The translations under genes and the position numbers were made by a program. Below are positions 1-11,556 of a DNA stretch of 64,000 bases, one piece after another. Under the pieces are notes generated by a model, which saw only the letters and a program-made list of their open reading frames with translations, was not told where the DNA came from and made no database searches. Each line of letters starts with the position of its first letter. The stretch's first letter is position 1. The DNA comes from Actinernus sp. WN-2022 (Eukaryota > Cnidaria > Anthozoa > Actiniaria > Actinernidae), in assembly GCA_030867875.1 (NCBI GenBank), contig JAOWCC010000238.1:496001-560000 (forward strand), written 5' to 3'.

Positions 1-650
1 GTCTGGGATAGTGTATCTAATTTGTCTTTTTGGTCTGCGATAGGGTATCTAATTTGTGCTATTGGTCTGGGATAGTGTATGTAATTTGTCTTTTTGGTCT
101 GGAATAGGGTATCTAATTTGTCCTATTGGTCTGGGATAGTGTATCTAATTTGTCTTTTTGGTCTGGGATAGTGTATATAATTTGTGCTATTGGTCTGGGA
201 TAGTGTATCTAATTTGTCTTTTTGGTCTGGGATAGGGTATCTAATTTGTCCTATTGGTCTGGGATAGTGTATCTAATTTGTCTTTTTGGTCTGGGATAGG
301 GTATCTAATTTGTCCTATTGGTCTGGGATAGTGTATGTAATTTGTCTTTTTGGTCTGGAATAGGGTATCTAATTTGTCCTATTGGTATGGGATAGTGTAT
401 CTAATTTGTCTTTTTGGTCTGGGATAGGGTATCTAATTTGTCCTATTGGTCTGGGATAGTGTATCTAATTTGTCCTATTGGTCTGGGATAGTGTATCTAA
501 TTTGTCTTTTTGGTCTGGGATAGGGTATCTAATTTGTCCTATTGGTCTGGGATAGTGTATCTAATTTGTCCTATTGGTCTGGGATAGTGTATCTAATTTG
601 TCCTATTGGTCTGGGATAGGGTATCTAATTTGTCCTATTGGTGTGGGATA
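1..650. repeat. 32-bp minisatellite, about 20 units
   Basis: Tandem units of the form GGTCTGGGATAGTGTATCTA plus ATTTGTCnnnTT run from the window edge, so the array is probably longer. Two unit types (CTTTTT and CCTATT at the unit end; GTGTAT and GGGTAT in the middle) alternate for much of the array, giving a 64-bp higher-order period. The last units decay around 630-720. No coding potential is seen. Confidence 0.95.
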
Positions 651-762
651 AGGTATCTATTTCGGCCTATTTCGGTTGATTTTCGAGTTTAGGCCTGGGA
701 TATCGATTAGGTCTGGGATAGGGTAGTTAGGGTTTTGAGGTCACCACGGCACACCCATACCA

Positions 763-780
763 GGGGGGGGGGGGGGGGGG
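763..780. repeat. Poly(G) tract (18 G)
   Basis: An uninterrupted run of 18 G follows the minisatellite. Such tracts are length-variable and prone to assembly error. The following 650 bases, up to 1,432, are AT-rich with no gene that I can support. Confidence 0.9.
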
Positions 781-1432
781 CTGTAACTGTCCAAATGATA
801 TAGCCCCTATTCCAATATGGCTGCTCTAATTTGCATAATGCCAAAAGTCGTATTAAAGCAAGATAGTAAGTATTAGTTCACATTTGATACGGTTTTCTCT
901 GTTATTCATAGGGCTTTATCTCCCATATATATATAGACCGCTTGTACAATAGAGGAACCCAAAGCCTAGGGAGGGATTTGATATTCAGCAGGGAAAGTGG
1001 GGTTGATCAATAGAATTCAATTGTTCATTATGAATTCCAGGCTCAATAAACAGATATTGACCGGGTCATAATGAGCTAAATACAATTCGTCAACCCCGCT
1101 TTTTCTCGAGATTATCAAATCACTTCCCAGCTTGTTAGTGAATGCTGCTGCTCAGTTAAGGAAAGAAAGCCTTCAGCAGCTCTTTGGAAGGAAAAATATA
1201 TTAGTTATATTACTGGATAGGCAAAAATGTCAAGGTGTGATGTGTTAGATGAATCTATTGTGTAGCTTTTGGTCTATTTTGCGACTCAAGCCTGTTTGAG
1301 ATGTGGCATGTGACGATTGATTTTCGGTTTGTCCCGCGCGATATATCAATAATTTCTCTGAACATTCCCTGATTCTACCAATTAACGACGTTTTCTTAAG
1401 ATTTCCAGCACAAAAACCTGGGCCAAAAAACA

Positions 1433-1980
1433 TTTCCGGTGAATTTGCAAGGTTTGCTGCGGATGGGAATTTCAAGTTCGTAACAGCGAATCCCACTGAG
1501 TACTCGCAGTCCAATGCCCTCGTCAAAAACGTACAGACTGCCAGAAGAACGCTCGAAAAAGCCAAGCGTGATGGCAACGATCCCAATCTTGCCATTCTTG
1601 AGTAGCGGAACACACGAGTGGATAATTACAAATCTCCTGCACAGTTATCCATGGCTAGACATCTGCGCGCACTTCTTCCCTGCACTACGAAATACCTGCT
1701 TCCGGAGAGTCCTAGCCACCAGGAGACGCAAACGCGACGGCTCAGGAAAAAGTAACCAAAAGGCGTCCTTCGACAAATCACCCATCACGTTGTTTCCCCT
1801 GAAGACGGGTGAGACGGTCCGAATGAAGCAGGAAGGGGATTAGAAACCTGCAAAGGTTATCGAACCAGCAGAGACACCCCTGAGCTATATTGTTGAGCCG
1901 CCTACCGCAGAAATCGCAAACATCTCTTACCACCGTCTTCATTTTTATGCGATGGCGCGAGATCAAAGTCGCGACGCATA
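1433..1980 (+). pseudogene. Ty3/gypsy integrase C-terminal remnant (copy A)
   Basis: Read on the plus strand, this encodes the end of a Ty3/gypsy integrase core (EFARFAADGNF, then NPTEYSQSNAL with the region around the catalytic Glu) followed by the C-terminal linker (NYKSPAQL, LLPESPSHQE, EAGRGLE). An in-frame TAG at about 1,602 stands where the family normally has Tyr before RNTRVDNYKSP. More stops follow, including TAA after RLRKK and TAG within the GRGLET stretch. The same TAG is present in the second copy at 40,456-40,848. The 5' half of the element is missing here. This is a dead fragment. Confidence 0.8.
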
Positions 1981-3385
1981 GTTTGCATTAGACTTCCGTC
2001 AATCATACAAAGTAGGAGGGGTAATTAACCGTGACGGTGGGACGTGAAAAGTATTCTCTCGTCAAATCCTGTTTATTTTATTATTCGCCTTTTTTTTTTT
2101 CTTACTCAAGTTTTCTAACAAAATAGGATAAGTACAGAGTTCCGTTCAGCTCCGTTCCGTTTACTTTCTTACGTGCTGTCAGACGATGGCCAATATGTGT
2201 CTGACTGTGCGCATTGTCTTTTTGAAGTCGTCCTCGACATGTTGGCTAGCCCCTCCCCCTTTGTATGAAATACGGAAGCCCAGTGCAAACTACACGTCGC
2301 AACTTTGGAAGATCTATTGATAAAGATCTAGATAGCGATGAGGATGAAGAGCTGGACTGAACAGTACTGTAAACCACTTATGGACTTCGCTTGTACTCAA
2401 CACTGATTGGATGAAATAACCGTAAGTTTGAATGCTTTGTTTTAGTTCTGCAATGTGCATGATTGGTTCTGTACAGTAAAGATCTAGGGAAGATCGTTGA
2501 GACTAAATTAACGTAGGGACCTGTCATTATTTAGTAACGGGGAACGGCTATTAGGCTTGCATGCAGCGTTCCGTGTCTAAATGTTGTGACCCTCCCCTTT
2601 TTCTCATAATAAAATACTATAACCCTCCCTCAGTTTAAGCACAAAAAAATACGATCTCCCTCCCCCCTTGAGTAAGCATAAACAGCATGGATTACGTAAA
2701 ATACAAAATAGAATGGCTCCTTGTCATAGAGGTATACGAAGCGAGTCTACGTTACGGCAGAGTTTGAAGAAAAAATGAAAAGAGAAAGGTGAAGGCCGAA
2801 GCGGCCTCGTGCTTTCATCTGTTCTCGGTGTTTGGATCCCCCGGTGAAACACATATATTACTTCCCGCGTTATAAAACAACAACAATGACAACTGAGTTT
2901 TTTTTATTAAACATTAACTTGAACAAGCATGTCAGTATTATAGACCCAACATAATTTTAACAAACTAGTCATCCTTCGTGCCAAATCTAAGCTCTTATCG
3001 CAGTGTCGCTTTTTTTAGGAACACAGTTATGTAATTGTTATTTGAGAAGCAAACCTTTTGTATAGATTAATCAGTTTCCTTTAGAGATGTCATAACTACA
3101 GGCAACAAATGGGTTTGGTAGACACTATCTTTCATGTTCTTATAATTCGCAGTAAAATAGTAAAATGGTTCTCCTGTTTGGTTTTGGTTTTACTGTAGGT
3201 ACATTTCCCTTGTGCAGGTGCCATATATCGCCTCTAATAATGAATTGCCATTCAATAGATCATGGTCACCATTTTGTATAAACCAACACATTTATTATCC
3301 TCTGCGTGATTGGTGGAATCGCATCACGTGACCTGACCAGGCGATCAACCCCGTGTGAGTGAAACTATTTGCAGCCTGGAAATAT

Positions 3386-3491
3386 GTAAGGTTATTAGCC
3401 TGAAGCGAGGGGATATGGGATTCATTCACCGAGGGTCCCGCCCAAGGTGAATAACTCCCATATCCCCGAGCGGAAGGCTGATAACCTTTAC
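3386..3491. repeat. Imperfect hairpin (foldback), also at 58,099-58,203
   Basis: GTAAGGTTATTAGCCT at the left pairs with AGGCTGATAACCTTTAC at the right, and GGGGATATGGGA pairs with TCCCATATCCCC inside. The two copies are nearly identical because they lie in duplicated blocks A and B. It is a foldback or MITE-like repeat with no coding content. Confidence 0.75.
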
Positions 3492-3901
3492 TTGTTTTGG
3501 CTCAATCCCGGGTTCTGGGAAACTACCCACCCACCCCTCCCTTGGAAATGCTCTATTAATGATTAACCATTAAAGGTTAGGGTGAAGTGTGGGGAGGGGT
3601 GGGGGTTTCCCAAAAATCGTGATTGATCCCTTGTTTTTCACATGGCTCGGTTTTCTTTTTTCATTACGGGGGACTATATCTCGAAACTCCTGCCCAGTTC
3701 CAACAAAGGCAGCATATTTCCCTCACATTTTCTTAGTACTACGTTCGAAGTAAATATTTTATGAGAATATGAAAAAAAAAAGGAATGTGTCCTGTGGAAC
3801 GTCTTGATTACCCGTCGTCTGTCCTATCCACTACACTATAAGCTTCATTGGTTGAAATAATCGAGAAATAACAACGATAAGCCCTATGAACGGTAATTTA
3901 A

Positions 3902-4290
3902 ACGAGCTCCTAAGGAGAGGAATCGCTCACTTAATTTATTCATGAAATGACAATATAAACTAACTAAAATCCTACCCTGAAACATAAAAAAACCTAACCG
4001 GTCAGTAAACAAGATCTTACCCACCTAGAGCTAGGGTTCTCAAGAAAAACTTCTCAAGAAAATGGTGAGGTAAAAAATATTTGAGAGATTTTCTGGAACT
4101 GGCTCGAACCCTGCTGCCGCCTCAGCCGTCTACTCGTAAAGTAAACGTCGCAACCACTATACTAAACAATCATCGTCACTCAAATACTGTCAAATTTGTA
4201 CATTTTAAAACCACTGCTAATTTATGTTAGTTTATATGGTCATTTCATGAATTAATTAAGGGAGCGATTCCTCTCCTTAGGAACTCTAGC
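3902..4290. mobile_element. 389-bp MITE, present only in copy A
   Basis: Terminal inverted repeats of about 55-60 bp begin near the core CTAAGGAGAGGAATCGCTC. The flanks carry AATTTAA on both sides (3,895-3,901 and 4,291-4,297). The empty site in copy B (around 58,535-58,550) has one AATTTAA, so a 7-8 bp target duplication is directly visible, consistent with a hAT-type MITE. The interior holds a tRNA-like Pol III promoter on the minus strand. Confidence 0.85.
4095..4170 (-). other. tRNA-like Pol III promoter sequence inside the MITE
   Basis: On the minus strand an A-box-like TAGTATAGTGG (4,154-4,164) and a perfect B box GGTTCGAGCC (4,101-4,110) sit at tRNA-like spacing, with an anticodon-arm-like stem between them (loop TTTACGA). 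The T arm and acceptor stem do not pair, so this is not a working tRNA gene. It looks like a tRNA-derived SINE head captured in a MITE. Confidence 0.55.
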
Positions 4291-5483
4291 AATTTAATGC
4301 AACAATAAGCCAGGCAAATAACGCTTCCTAATAATTGATGAAATAAGATTGTTCTTGCGTGCAACGAGAAAACCTAACCATTGTGAAAAATAAGCACTGG
4401 TATCATAAGACAACCACGGCTGGTTTACGCTGGAAATGTCGTTCACGCGCGTGCGGTTAGCTCTCCAAGACTCATTAATTGAAGCGAAGCTAATTCATTC
4501 GCACATATTTAGCTTCCATAACGACGAGACTGCACCGAGGTCTTAGCTAGCTAATCGATATTTGATGTGATTAATTTTGTGGCAATCACAAAATTACGGC
4601 TTCTGAGATTTAACTCTCGTGGACTGGAGCTTTCTGAAATTAAATTTCAAAGAGAACCTGATGCATAACCGACATTTTCAATAAAAAGTGTTGCTATGCA
4701 GGAACCCAATATAGATTCTTGCAATATAGGGTATTTACAACTGGCTTTGGTTAAAACCTCAATTTGTTTTGGGGGGGGGGAATTGGTTATGTGTGGATAT
4801 GTTCTATTCATCTCGGGAATCAAACGACAAGGGGAGTGTTTTAATCCGAATTGTTTTTGAGTCTCTTTTGGTATACTTAGTACTCACGATATTAGAATGT
4901 TTAAGAAACAATCAGTGTAAAAACTAGGCACAATTCTATGGTTGAGACGCAATTTGCTTTCCCCACATTAGAATTTTGTTTTTCATACTGACAAACCATA
5001 AATGATAAATTTCTGAAATCAAATCCACTGAAACTGTTTTAAAACTACTTTCCTTTTGTTTGAAAACATTTCGTCCAATCAGAAGAGTCCAAAACTATAA
5101 CCAAGAAAGCTGATATTCCTCTTTAAGGTTTGATATATTTTTATGTTTAACCCAATGGAAGTGGACGATTGGAACAATACCAGCACCGTTTTACATTCCA
5201 TGCATTAGAAATGCCGACCTCTTACCCAGACCACGACTTACGCGCCAGGATCAGAGCAATGACATAAAAATAAGGATGAAACAATAGCACTAAATAATAA
5301 ATACGGAATACAACAGCTGCACGTGGAAATAACGAAGGTGGAGCACTCATTATGTTGTTTTCTGTACTATGGTCCACTGTAAGAATTACAACTGACTCAC
5401 TTGATGGTAAAGACTAGCCGTTTTCGCGATTTGAAATAATTCTGATTAAACCGGTTTGTTTCACTCACGATCTCTTCCATCTA

Positions 5484-6734
5484 GCCGCCATCTTGAAATT
5501 CCTTTGTTACAATGCGACTTTCCGCTGACAATAATTAATGTTGGCGCTCACGAGACTCGTAGTGCCGAGCGATCCCCGAAACGGTGAGTGTAACTTGAAA
5601 AGCGGGGAGTGAAACTGTGGTGCAAGTGACGTCTATGAACCAATTGGAAACAAGAACTCGGTGTGTCTTCTCCTGATGCTAGTAGCAGTTTCCTAGGAAA
5701 CGATTTCGGCGGTAGCAAGAATGATTGCTGACAGGTTGGACATTTCAAAACCGCAGACCGACTGCCTTGTTGAGGTCTATAAATCGCTGCGACAAGTTTT
5801 CTTCTCAGTCTTCAAGTTCCGGAGTTTATTTACTAAACATATTTGAAGAACTGTTAACACTGATGGCTTAACAGTTACAATCAAACGAGGAACAACCTAA
5901 AAACGGGAAAAATATTTTGAATTCAGCTGATATCTTTTTAATAGGTTCTAATACTTCAGAAGTTTTGAAATAATTAAGGCAGTCGTTCTGTGATTTTGAA
6001 AACACTAGCCGCCGTAACAATTAACACAACCCTTCTGTTACCCTTCAGGACATTTTAATAATTTGCCTCGGAATAAAATACAACTTCGCAGTTTCTGGTC
6101 CCGAAACGTAGCTATACCCTGAATCGCTTGACATCCTAGTCGCAAATAATCTGCTTTTTAGGCAACCTAAGGCAACTTAAGGCTGCTAAAGTGTCCTAGT
6201 CTATCACAGCGCTGGTTGGACGAAGGCCGCCAGTTTCAACTGCCTTTGTACACAAAAGCGAGAACATTGATTTCTGCATGGATGTTCCCCAAATAAAAAC
6301 TCTCTGAAACATCTAGGGTATCTACACTAAATTTCCAGCGGGAAATTTTGGCTTAAACATACGATTTTCAACACGAAATAATTCACAACAGACTTTTGTT
6401 TAATCGCACACCTCAATTAGCTTCTTCCATGCTTATTGAGCAGCTCTCTCACTGTCTTGGTAAAACGAGACCTCTGCTAGCAGGGAATTAGCTTCTTCAT
6501 CTATGTAATTTTACTTGGTATAGGTATTCTCACCTCCCTTCTAGTTGGTGTTGTGTTCACTGAGTACGTACTTTGTTGAAATTGGCTCCTGCTACAGAAT
6601 GTTAACGGTTTTACCGCTCTCCGCATTTTCTCTCCCCTTCGGCGCTCGCTCGGGATTACGAGTCTCGTGAGCGCCAACATTAATTATTGTCAGCGGAAAG
6701 TCGCAATGTAATAAAGGAATTTCAAGATGGCGGC
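5484..6734. mobile_element. Non-autonomous TA-target transposon, about 1.25 kb (copy in A)
   Basis: Inverted repeats of about 80-95 bp start GCCGCCATCTTGAAATTCC and end with its complement. TA dinucleotides flank both ends (5,482-5,483 and 6,735-6,736), which fits a Tc1/mariner-type target. No transposase is encoded. A TATA-box-like CTATAAATC lies at about 5,777, followed by a TCAGTC initiator-like site. The second copy is at 59,823-61,046. Confidence 0.8.
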
Positions 6735-6784
6735 TAAACCAAGACTGTCGTGCTCCCTTGATTGCATCTGCTTAGGTCGCTAGA

Positions 6785-7392
6785 ATTATAAGTTATACCA
6801 TGGCATGAGGGGTATTAGTGATTTAAATTGCTAAAGACGTCGCAGTCGAGTTGCTTTCGAAAACGTTTTGTTTAATGCTTGACTGAGCGCCATTGATTAA
6901 ACGACCCTGGCTTCCACTGGGGAAAAGCGTGTTGTTTTTGAAAAGAATAACACTAAAATACAATGTAATTATGCGGTTGACTAAATATTCAAAGAGCATG
7001 AATGGATTTTAAGTACGTCACGTTTATAATTTTAAGTATCCCACATGGAAGAAGAGCGTTTGAGAAAGTAAGAGAAGAATATGCAGATTGAAATGTCATC
7101 CCACATGTATTACATTGAAAATTATGATGAAGACAGGTCAGTTTGGATTCAGTATTTTTCATCCGGGAGCGTAGGGCTAGTCGTGCCAGAGGGGAGCAGG
7201 AGTTGATGCTTTTGACCTTCTCACTTTCAGCCTGCATTCTCTTCTAATTTTCGCTCATTACGCATGTAGGGGCAATTTCGAAATATGCATTGTCTCGAAA
7301 CAATGCATATTTCTAAATATCCCTGCCATCAGGGAAAATTAGTGCTTTAAATGTGCCTCGGAGAACAAAAGAATCCGAGTCTACCATGGTAT
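6785..7392. repeat. Segment found only in copy A, with a perfect hairpin
   Basis: Copy B jumps from the equivalent of 6,784 to that of 7,393, so this 608 bp was inserted in A or deleted in B. The ends carry TTATACCATGG and its complement. A 14-bp perfect stem (AAATATGCATTGT with complement, 7,280-7,313) has a 6-base loop. Minus-strand frames contain weak C2H2-like scraps (for example CNTCGMTF), so this may be old zinc-finger 3' sequence. Confidence 0.5.
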
Positions 7393-7762
7393 AATCACGC
7401 TTTAGACGACCTTCGCTTTTAAAATTCGGCTTTGTCATAGAGTGAACACTTGATGGCCTTTGTCTTAGTGCCGTGAAGATTCGGACAGTAACAACGTCCC
7501 AGACCACCTCGGATATGAAATATTCTTTCACTCTAGCTAAGTGTATACACTATTTCCCTTTATGAGTCCGAACATGTGCAGTAAGATTGCTTCCCGCTGA
7601 TTTAAAATGCATGCTTTGAAATATTTCATACACTTTTACGGCCTTTTCCCTTTGTGAATTCGAAGATGGGAGGAAAGATGAAATCTATGTGAATTGGAAG
7701 ATGATGAGCAAGACCGCTTCGTGTTTTAAATGCCTTGTCACACTGGGTACATTTGTAAGGCC

Positions 7763-10042
7763 TTACTCTGCTGTGAACTTCAAGATGTGACTTAAGTTCA
7801 CTTGCTGTTTTGAATTCTTTACTACACTGGATGGCCTTTCTCCAGTGTGAATCCGAAAATGGCTAGCAAGATTATCTCCTCTTTTGAATGCCTTGTCACA
7901 CTGGGTACACTTGTAAGGCCTTTCTCTTCTGTGAACTGGAAGATGTCGAGCAAGGGTGCTTCGTGTTTTAAATGTCTTGTCACACTGGGTACACTTGTAA
8001 GGCCTTTCTCTTCTGTGAATTGCAAGATGTTGAGCAAGAGCGCTTCCTGTTTTAAATGCCTTGTCACACTGGGTACACTTGTAAGGCCTTTCTCTTCTGT
8101 GAATTGGAAGATGTCGAGCAAGGGTGCCTCGTGTTTTAAATGCCTTGTCACACTGGGTACACTTGTAAGGCCTTTCTCTTCTGTGAATTGGAAGATGTCG
8201 AGCAAGGGTGCTTCGTGTTTTAAATGCCTTGTCACACTGGGTACACTTGTAAGGCCTTTCTCTTCTGTGAATTGGAAGATGTCGAGCAAGAGTGCTTCGT
8301 GTTTTAAATGCCTTGTCACACTGGGTACACTTGTAAGGCCTTTCTCTTCTGTGAATTGGAAGATGTCGAGCAAGGGTGCTTCGTGTTTTAAATGCCTTGT
8401 CACACTGGGTACACTTGTAAGGCCTTTCTCTTCTGTGAATTGGAAGATGTCGAGCAAGAGTGCTTCGTGTTTTAAATGCCTTGTCACACTGGGTACACTT
8501 GTAAGGCCTTTCTCTTCTGTGAATTGGCAGATGTCGAGCAAGAGTGCTTCGTGTTTTAAATGCCTTGTCACACTGCGTACACTTGTGTCGCCTTTCCCCT
8601 GTGTGAACTAGAAGATGTGACTTAAGTTCACCTGATGTTTTGAATTCTTTACTACACTGGATACACCTGTATGGCCTTTCGCCTGTGTGAATTCGAAAAT
8701 GGCTAGCAAGATGACCTCCTCTTTTGAATGCCTTGTCACACTGGGTACACTTGTAAGGCCTTTCTCTTCTGTGAATTCGAAGATGTCGAGCAAGAGTGCT
8801 TCGTGTTCTAAATGCCTCGTAACACTGCGTACACTTGTGTGGCCTTTCCCCTGTGTGAACTAGAAGATGGACAACTAAAGCACTGCGACATTTGAAGGCT
8901 CTTTCACACTGGGTACAGCTAAAACGCCTTTGGCCTGTAAACATGGGTTGTTCTTGGTTTTGGATAGTGCCAGAGGAACAAAGTGAACTAAGTATGTCAT
9001 CTTCAACATGACCAACACCATTTTTTGGATACGTCACTGAGCTGAGCATGTCTTGCCTGTTACTATCATTGATCAGCTTCTCGCTTTTTTCACGTACCTG
9101 TCCGATAGTCACATTATTATTGTCGAGGTATTCAGGAATACCTTCCAATTCAGCCGACATCTCCTTTAATGATTCTGCCCGTATAGAATTACATAGCGCT
9201 GTCGCATCTGAACTTTCACTTTGTCGACCTCTGTTATCAAATCTTTCACTTGAATGAGTTTCTAATTCATCACCAAGACAACGGGGAGCTACGACCTCCG
9301 GTCGATTCTTTTCAATTAGATCTTTTCCATACTTTTTCTTTCCGGCCTGAACGATTTCTAACTCATCAGTAACATGGTGGTCATCAAGTAATTCGTTATT
9401 TAGCTCAGGTTAATTGACATCATTTGATGCCGGTTCGTCATAATTAAAATCACACTGATAGATTTTAGGCACTTTCTCTGGTATTTCTTCTTGAAGATAT
9501 ATGTGTTGTTCCCCCATAAGTCTTTTTCTTACGATTTTTTCGGAATCTCCTTGATCCACATTTGCAGTTGCTTTGTGCGAGATGGGACGCTGCTTTTGGT
9601 AAACATTTTGTTGTAAGGATAACATATTCACTTCTTCATTTCTTGGTTTCTCCAGTTGATTAGTCTGCATTTCCATTTGATGAACTTCGCAAATATCACA
9701 GGAGCCACCGCATTCCCTTTTCATTTGTTCCACTGAACGTACCTTAACTGATTCATGACCGCATACCTTCTCTGCACTGCAGACAGACACTGCACAATTA
9801 AACAATGCTCGTAGCCTTCTACTATCAGATACACCACTGATATCAGTTTCTGTTCCAGTGCTGTATGTCTTAGGAGCATCAGTTTGGCTGCCAGTGCTTG
9901 TGGGATTGATCATAGCGACGTCTTCAAGAGCAGTGGTATCTACTGTTTGCGTTCCTACACTGCGTACAAACATCCCTTGTTCATTGTGTTGGTGAAGTGG
10001 TGGAACACATGCTTCAGGTTCGGAACTGTTACTTTCGATGTC
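7763..10042 (-). pseudogene. C2H2 zinc-finger gene, last exon, with in-frame stop and frameshift
   Basis: A minus-strand exon begins at 10,042 directly after a strong 3' splice site (a T-rich tract then CTAG). One open frame runs to 7,763 with a single TAA at 9,410-9,412. The part before it (about 210 codons) has three GTQT/GSQT/GTET motifs. The part after it carries 13 complete C2H2 fingers of the form CTQCDKAFKTRSTLARH. Five fingers (numbers 5-9) are identical, and nine use the linker HRRERPYK in place of the usual TGERP/TGEKP. A roughly 10-bp deletion near 7,830 shifts the frame, so further finger sequence towards 7,690 is out of frame. The family are nuclear DNA-binding proteins. The TAA and frameshift suggest a pseudogene or a damaged allele. 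If translation starts at the ATG at 9,160, a 465-residue finger protein remains possible. Confidence 0.75.
7845..8960 (-). repeat. 84-bp coding tandem repeat (zinc-finger array)
   Basis: About 13 units of 84 bp, one per finger, are nearly identical at the DNA level over about 7,910-8,580. This level of identity indicates recent unit duplication or gene conversion. The specificity positions of the repeated finger (-1 T, 2 S, 3 T, 6 R) do not change from unit to unit. Confidence 0.9.
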
Positions 10043-10613
10043 CTAGAAAAAAAACACCTTTAATTCTGACGATAGTTGGGACACGAAAACAGTAATATAG
10101 GATTAGAGTTCTATACACTCTGTCTTGCGTTAATTGGTTATCTCAAAGATGTCAAGTCAGTAACAATTTTGCCCTAGGGACCTTACGAAGAGACCAACAC
10201 ATATTCCAAACGTATTCATTGAACAATCATCTGACGCTTAGGTCTCCATGATTGAGAAAGATATAGCCGTCAGAAAAAAACGCGCCAAAACCTTTCTTCT
10301 TACAACTACTCAACTAGTTTTGTTTACATTCAGTTCTCAATCTTTTAATTCTAGTGCGTCCTATGGACTCATGCAATTTAGAAACTCTAAGAAAGCTCAC
10401 TCGTTTCAACTAATCCCGAATTGCACTCGAAACCAAATGATTTTCGAAGCAAAAATTAAAACGAACAAAATGAAAAATATGCTTCACATTTGTTTTTAGT
10501 GTGCGCTCGTAAACAAGCAGTCTTGTGCGCGTTCTCTTTGTTAAAATATAGCGTGATCAGCTGCGTCAGCAGCGCAGCGCGCGCGAACTAAAATTGAAAA
10601 CATTTCACTCATA
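10043..10613 (-). other. Probable intron sequence upstream of the zinc-finger exon
   Basis: The stretch between the splice acceptor at 10,043-10,044 and the BEL/Pao element has no supported coding sequence. It is AT-rich apart from a GC-rich patch at about 10,560-10,590. Confidence 0.4.
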
Positions 10614-10618
10614 TCACC

Positions 10619-11364
10619 TGTAGGAACTTCATTACGAACACTCAGCTCAGGTTAAATCTGCTTTAATATGTCGATTTACTCAACCTCCTTGTGGCTTGTA
10701 ACGGTAGTTTAAGGTAGGTAGGTTTTCTAACGAAAACAAAGGGGGTTTCTCAGTGTAAGCATGTCCTGAAATTGTCAAAGCAAAAGTGCACTTGAAAACA
10801 CTTGAAAACTTCGCTAAATTCTCCATTAAGTTCAGGTGTATTTAGACTCGTTCTATTAATGATTTGGGATTTAAAATGGTTAGGGTTTTTTCAAATTTGG
10901 GGGTTAGGTTTTAGAAGGTTTGTATGAAAATTCGACAAAATGAATTATTAATATGCTTACACTGAGAAAGCGCCAAAACAAAGAATACATTTACAAAATA
11001 TCCGTGAACTGAATACAATAATACAAATAATCACTGTTAAAGATTTGCCGTACCTGACATTGAGCTTTCCAGATTTTCACATTATTATATCTTTCACAGG
11101 CTGTCCAGTTTTCAACTTAAACACTTACATTGAGATATTACGTCCTTCCAACAAGAAGTATACTCACAACTGGGTCAGTTGCGCAACTAATAGTACCGAC
11201 TTTATACAAAAAATGTTCAAAACATAAAGGTTACGTAATAACACTGCGCTAAATAAACATTTAAACCGTACACGAATTTACATAGAAAAAATGCTCTCGA
11301 CTAAAATAAACAACTTAACTAGAACTTACACTAAATCAACAGAATAAACAGTTTCGGCCTTACA
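10619..11364 (-). repeat. 3' LTR of the BEL/Pao element
   Basis: It is 746 bp and matches 17,989-18,716. It has about 18 bp (ending in ACTAGAACTTA) not found in the other LTR. Short open frames inside it are repeated in both LTRs and start with non-ATG codons, so they are not genes. Confidence 0.95.
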
Positions 11365-11556
11365 TACCGGCCCCTATCTGGACACTTGCAAAGGTCTAGA
11401 TATAATTCTTAACTAGGACGAAATAAACACTGTTACGTAGATTAATTCTCGTACTGTCAATAGTTACTTGCTTCTGACGTGAAATCGCCGGTACAATCAT
11501 CTCTCATAGATCTGCCTGCATCACTTTGTAATGTTGTCTTCTTCTATAGCTCCTTC

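Larger units (their letters stand above)
1433..7440. repeat. Segmental duplication, copy A
   Basis: This block matches 38,557-41,720 plus 57,576-61,145 (copy B) nearly base for base. Differences are a few indels, the 389-bp MITE at 3,902-4,290 (only in A), about 608 bp at 6,785-7,392 (only in A), and two large insertions in B. The match runs into a sliver of zinc-finger remnant at 7,395-7,440, which is not transposon sequence. This points to duplication of a genomic segment and not only to two copies of one transposon family. Position 2,862-2,867 (TTCCCG) is the undisrupted equivalent of the Polinton insertion site in copy B. Confidence 0.85.

Noticed and set aside
1..650. CRISPR-like array
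   Set aside because: The whole unit repeats without unique spacers, and the genome is animal. It is a minisatellite. The same holds for the 21-bp repeats at 52,393-52,545.
4095..4170. Working tRNA-Val gene
   Set aside because: The A and B boxes fit, but the T arm and acceptor stem do not pair, and the sequence lies within a MITE.
7822..8611. Long open frames on both strands over the zinc-finger array (about 250 codons each)
   Set aside because: They are repeats of the 84-bp unit read in wrong frames. The C2H2 frame explains the sequence.
9400..9416. BEL-like motif AGCTCAGGTTAA beside the zinc-finger stop codon
   Set aside because: Only about 12 bases match the LTR/leader motif, with no further similarity. 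Probably chance.
11045..11227. Identical 60-codon frames at 11,045 and 18,415
   Set aside because: They lie in the two BEL/Pao LTRs, begin with TTG, and are present only because the LTRs are copies of each other.
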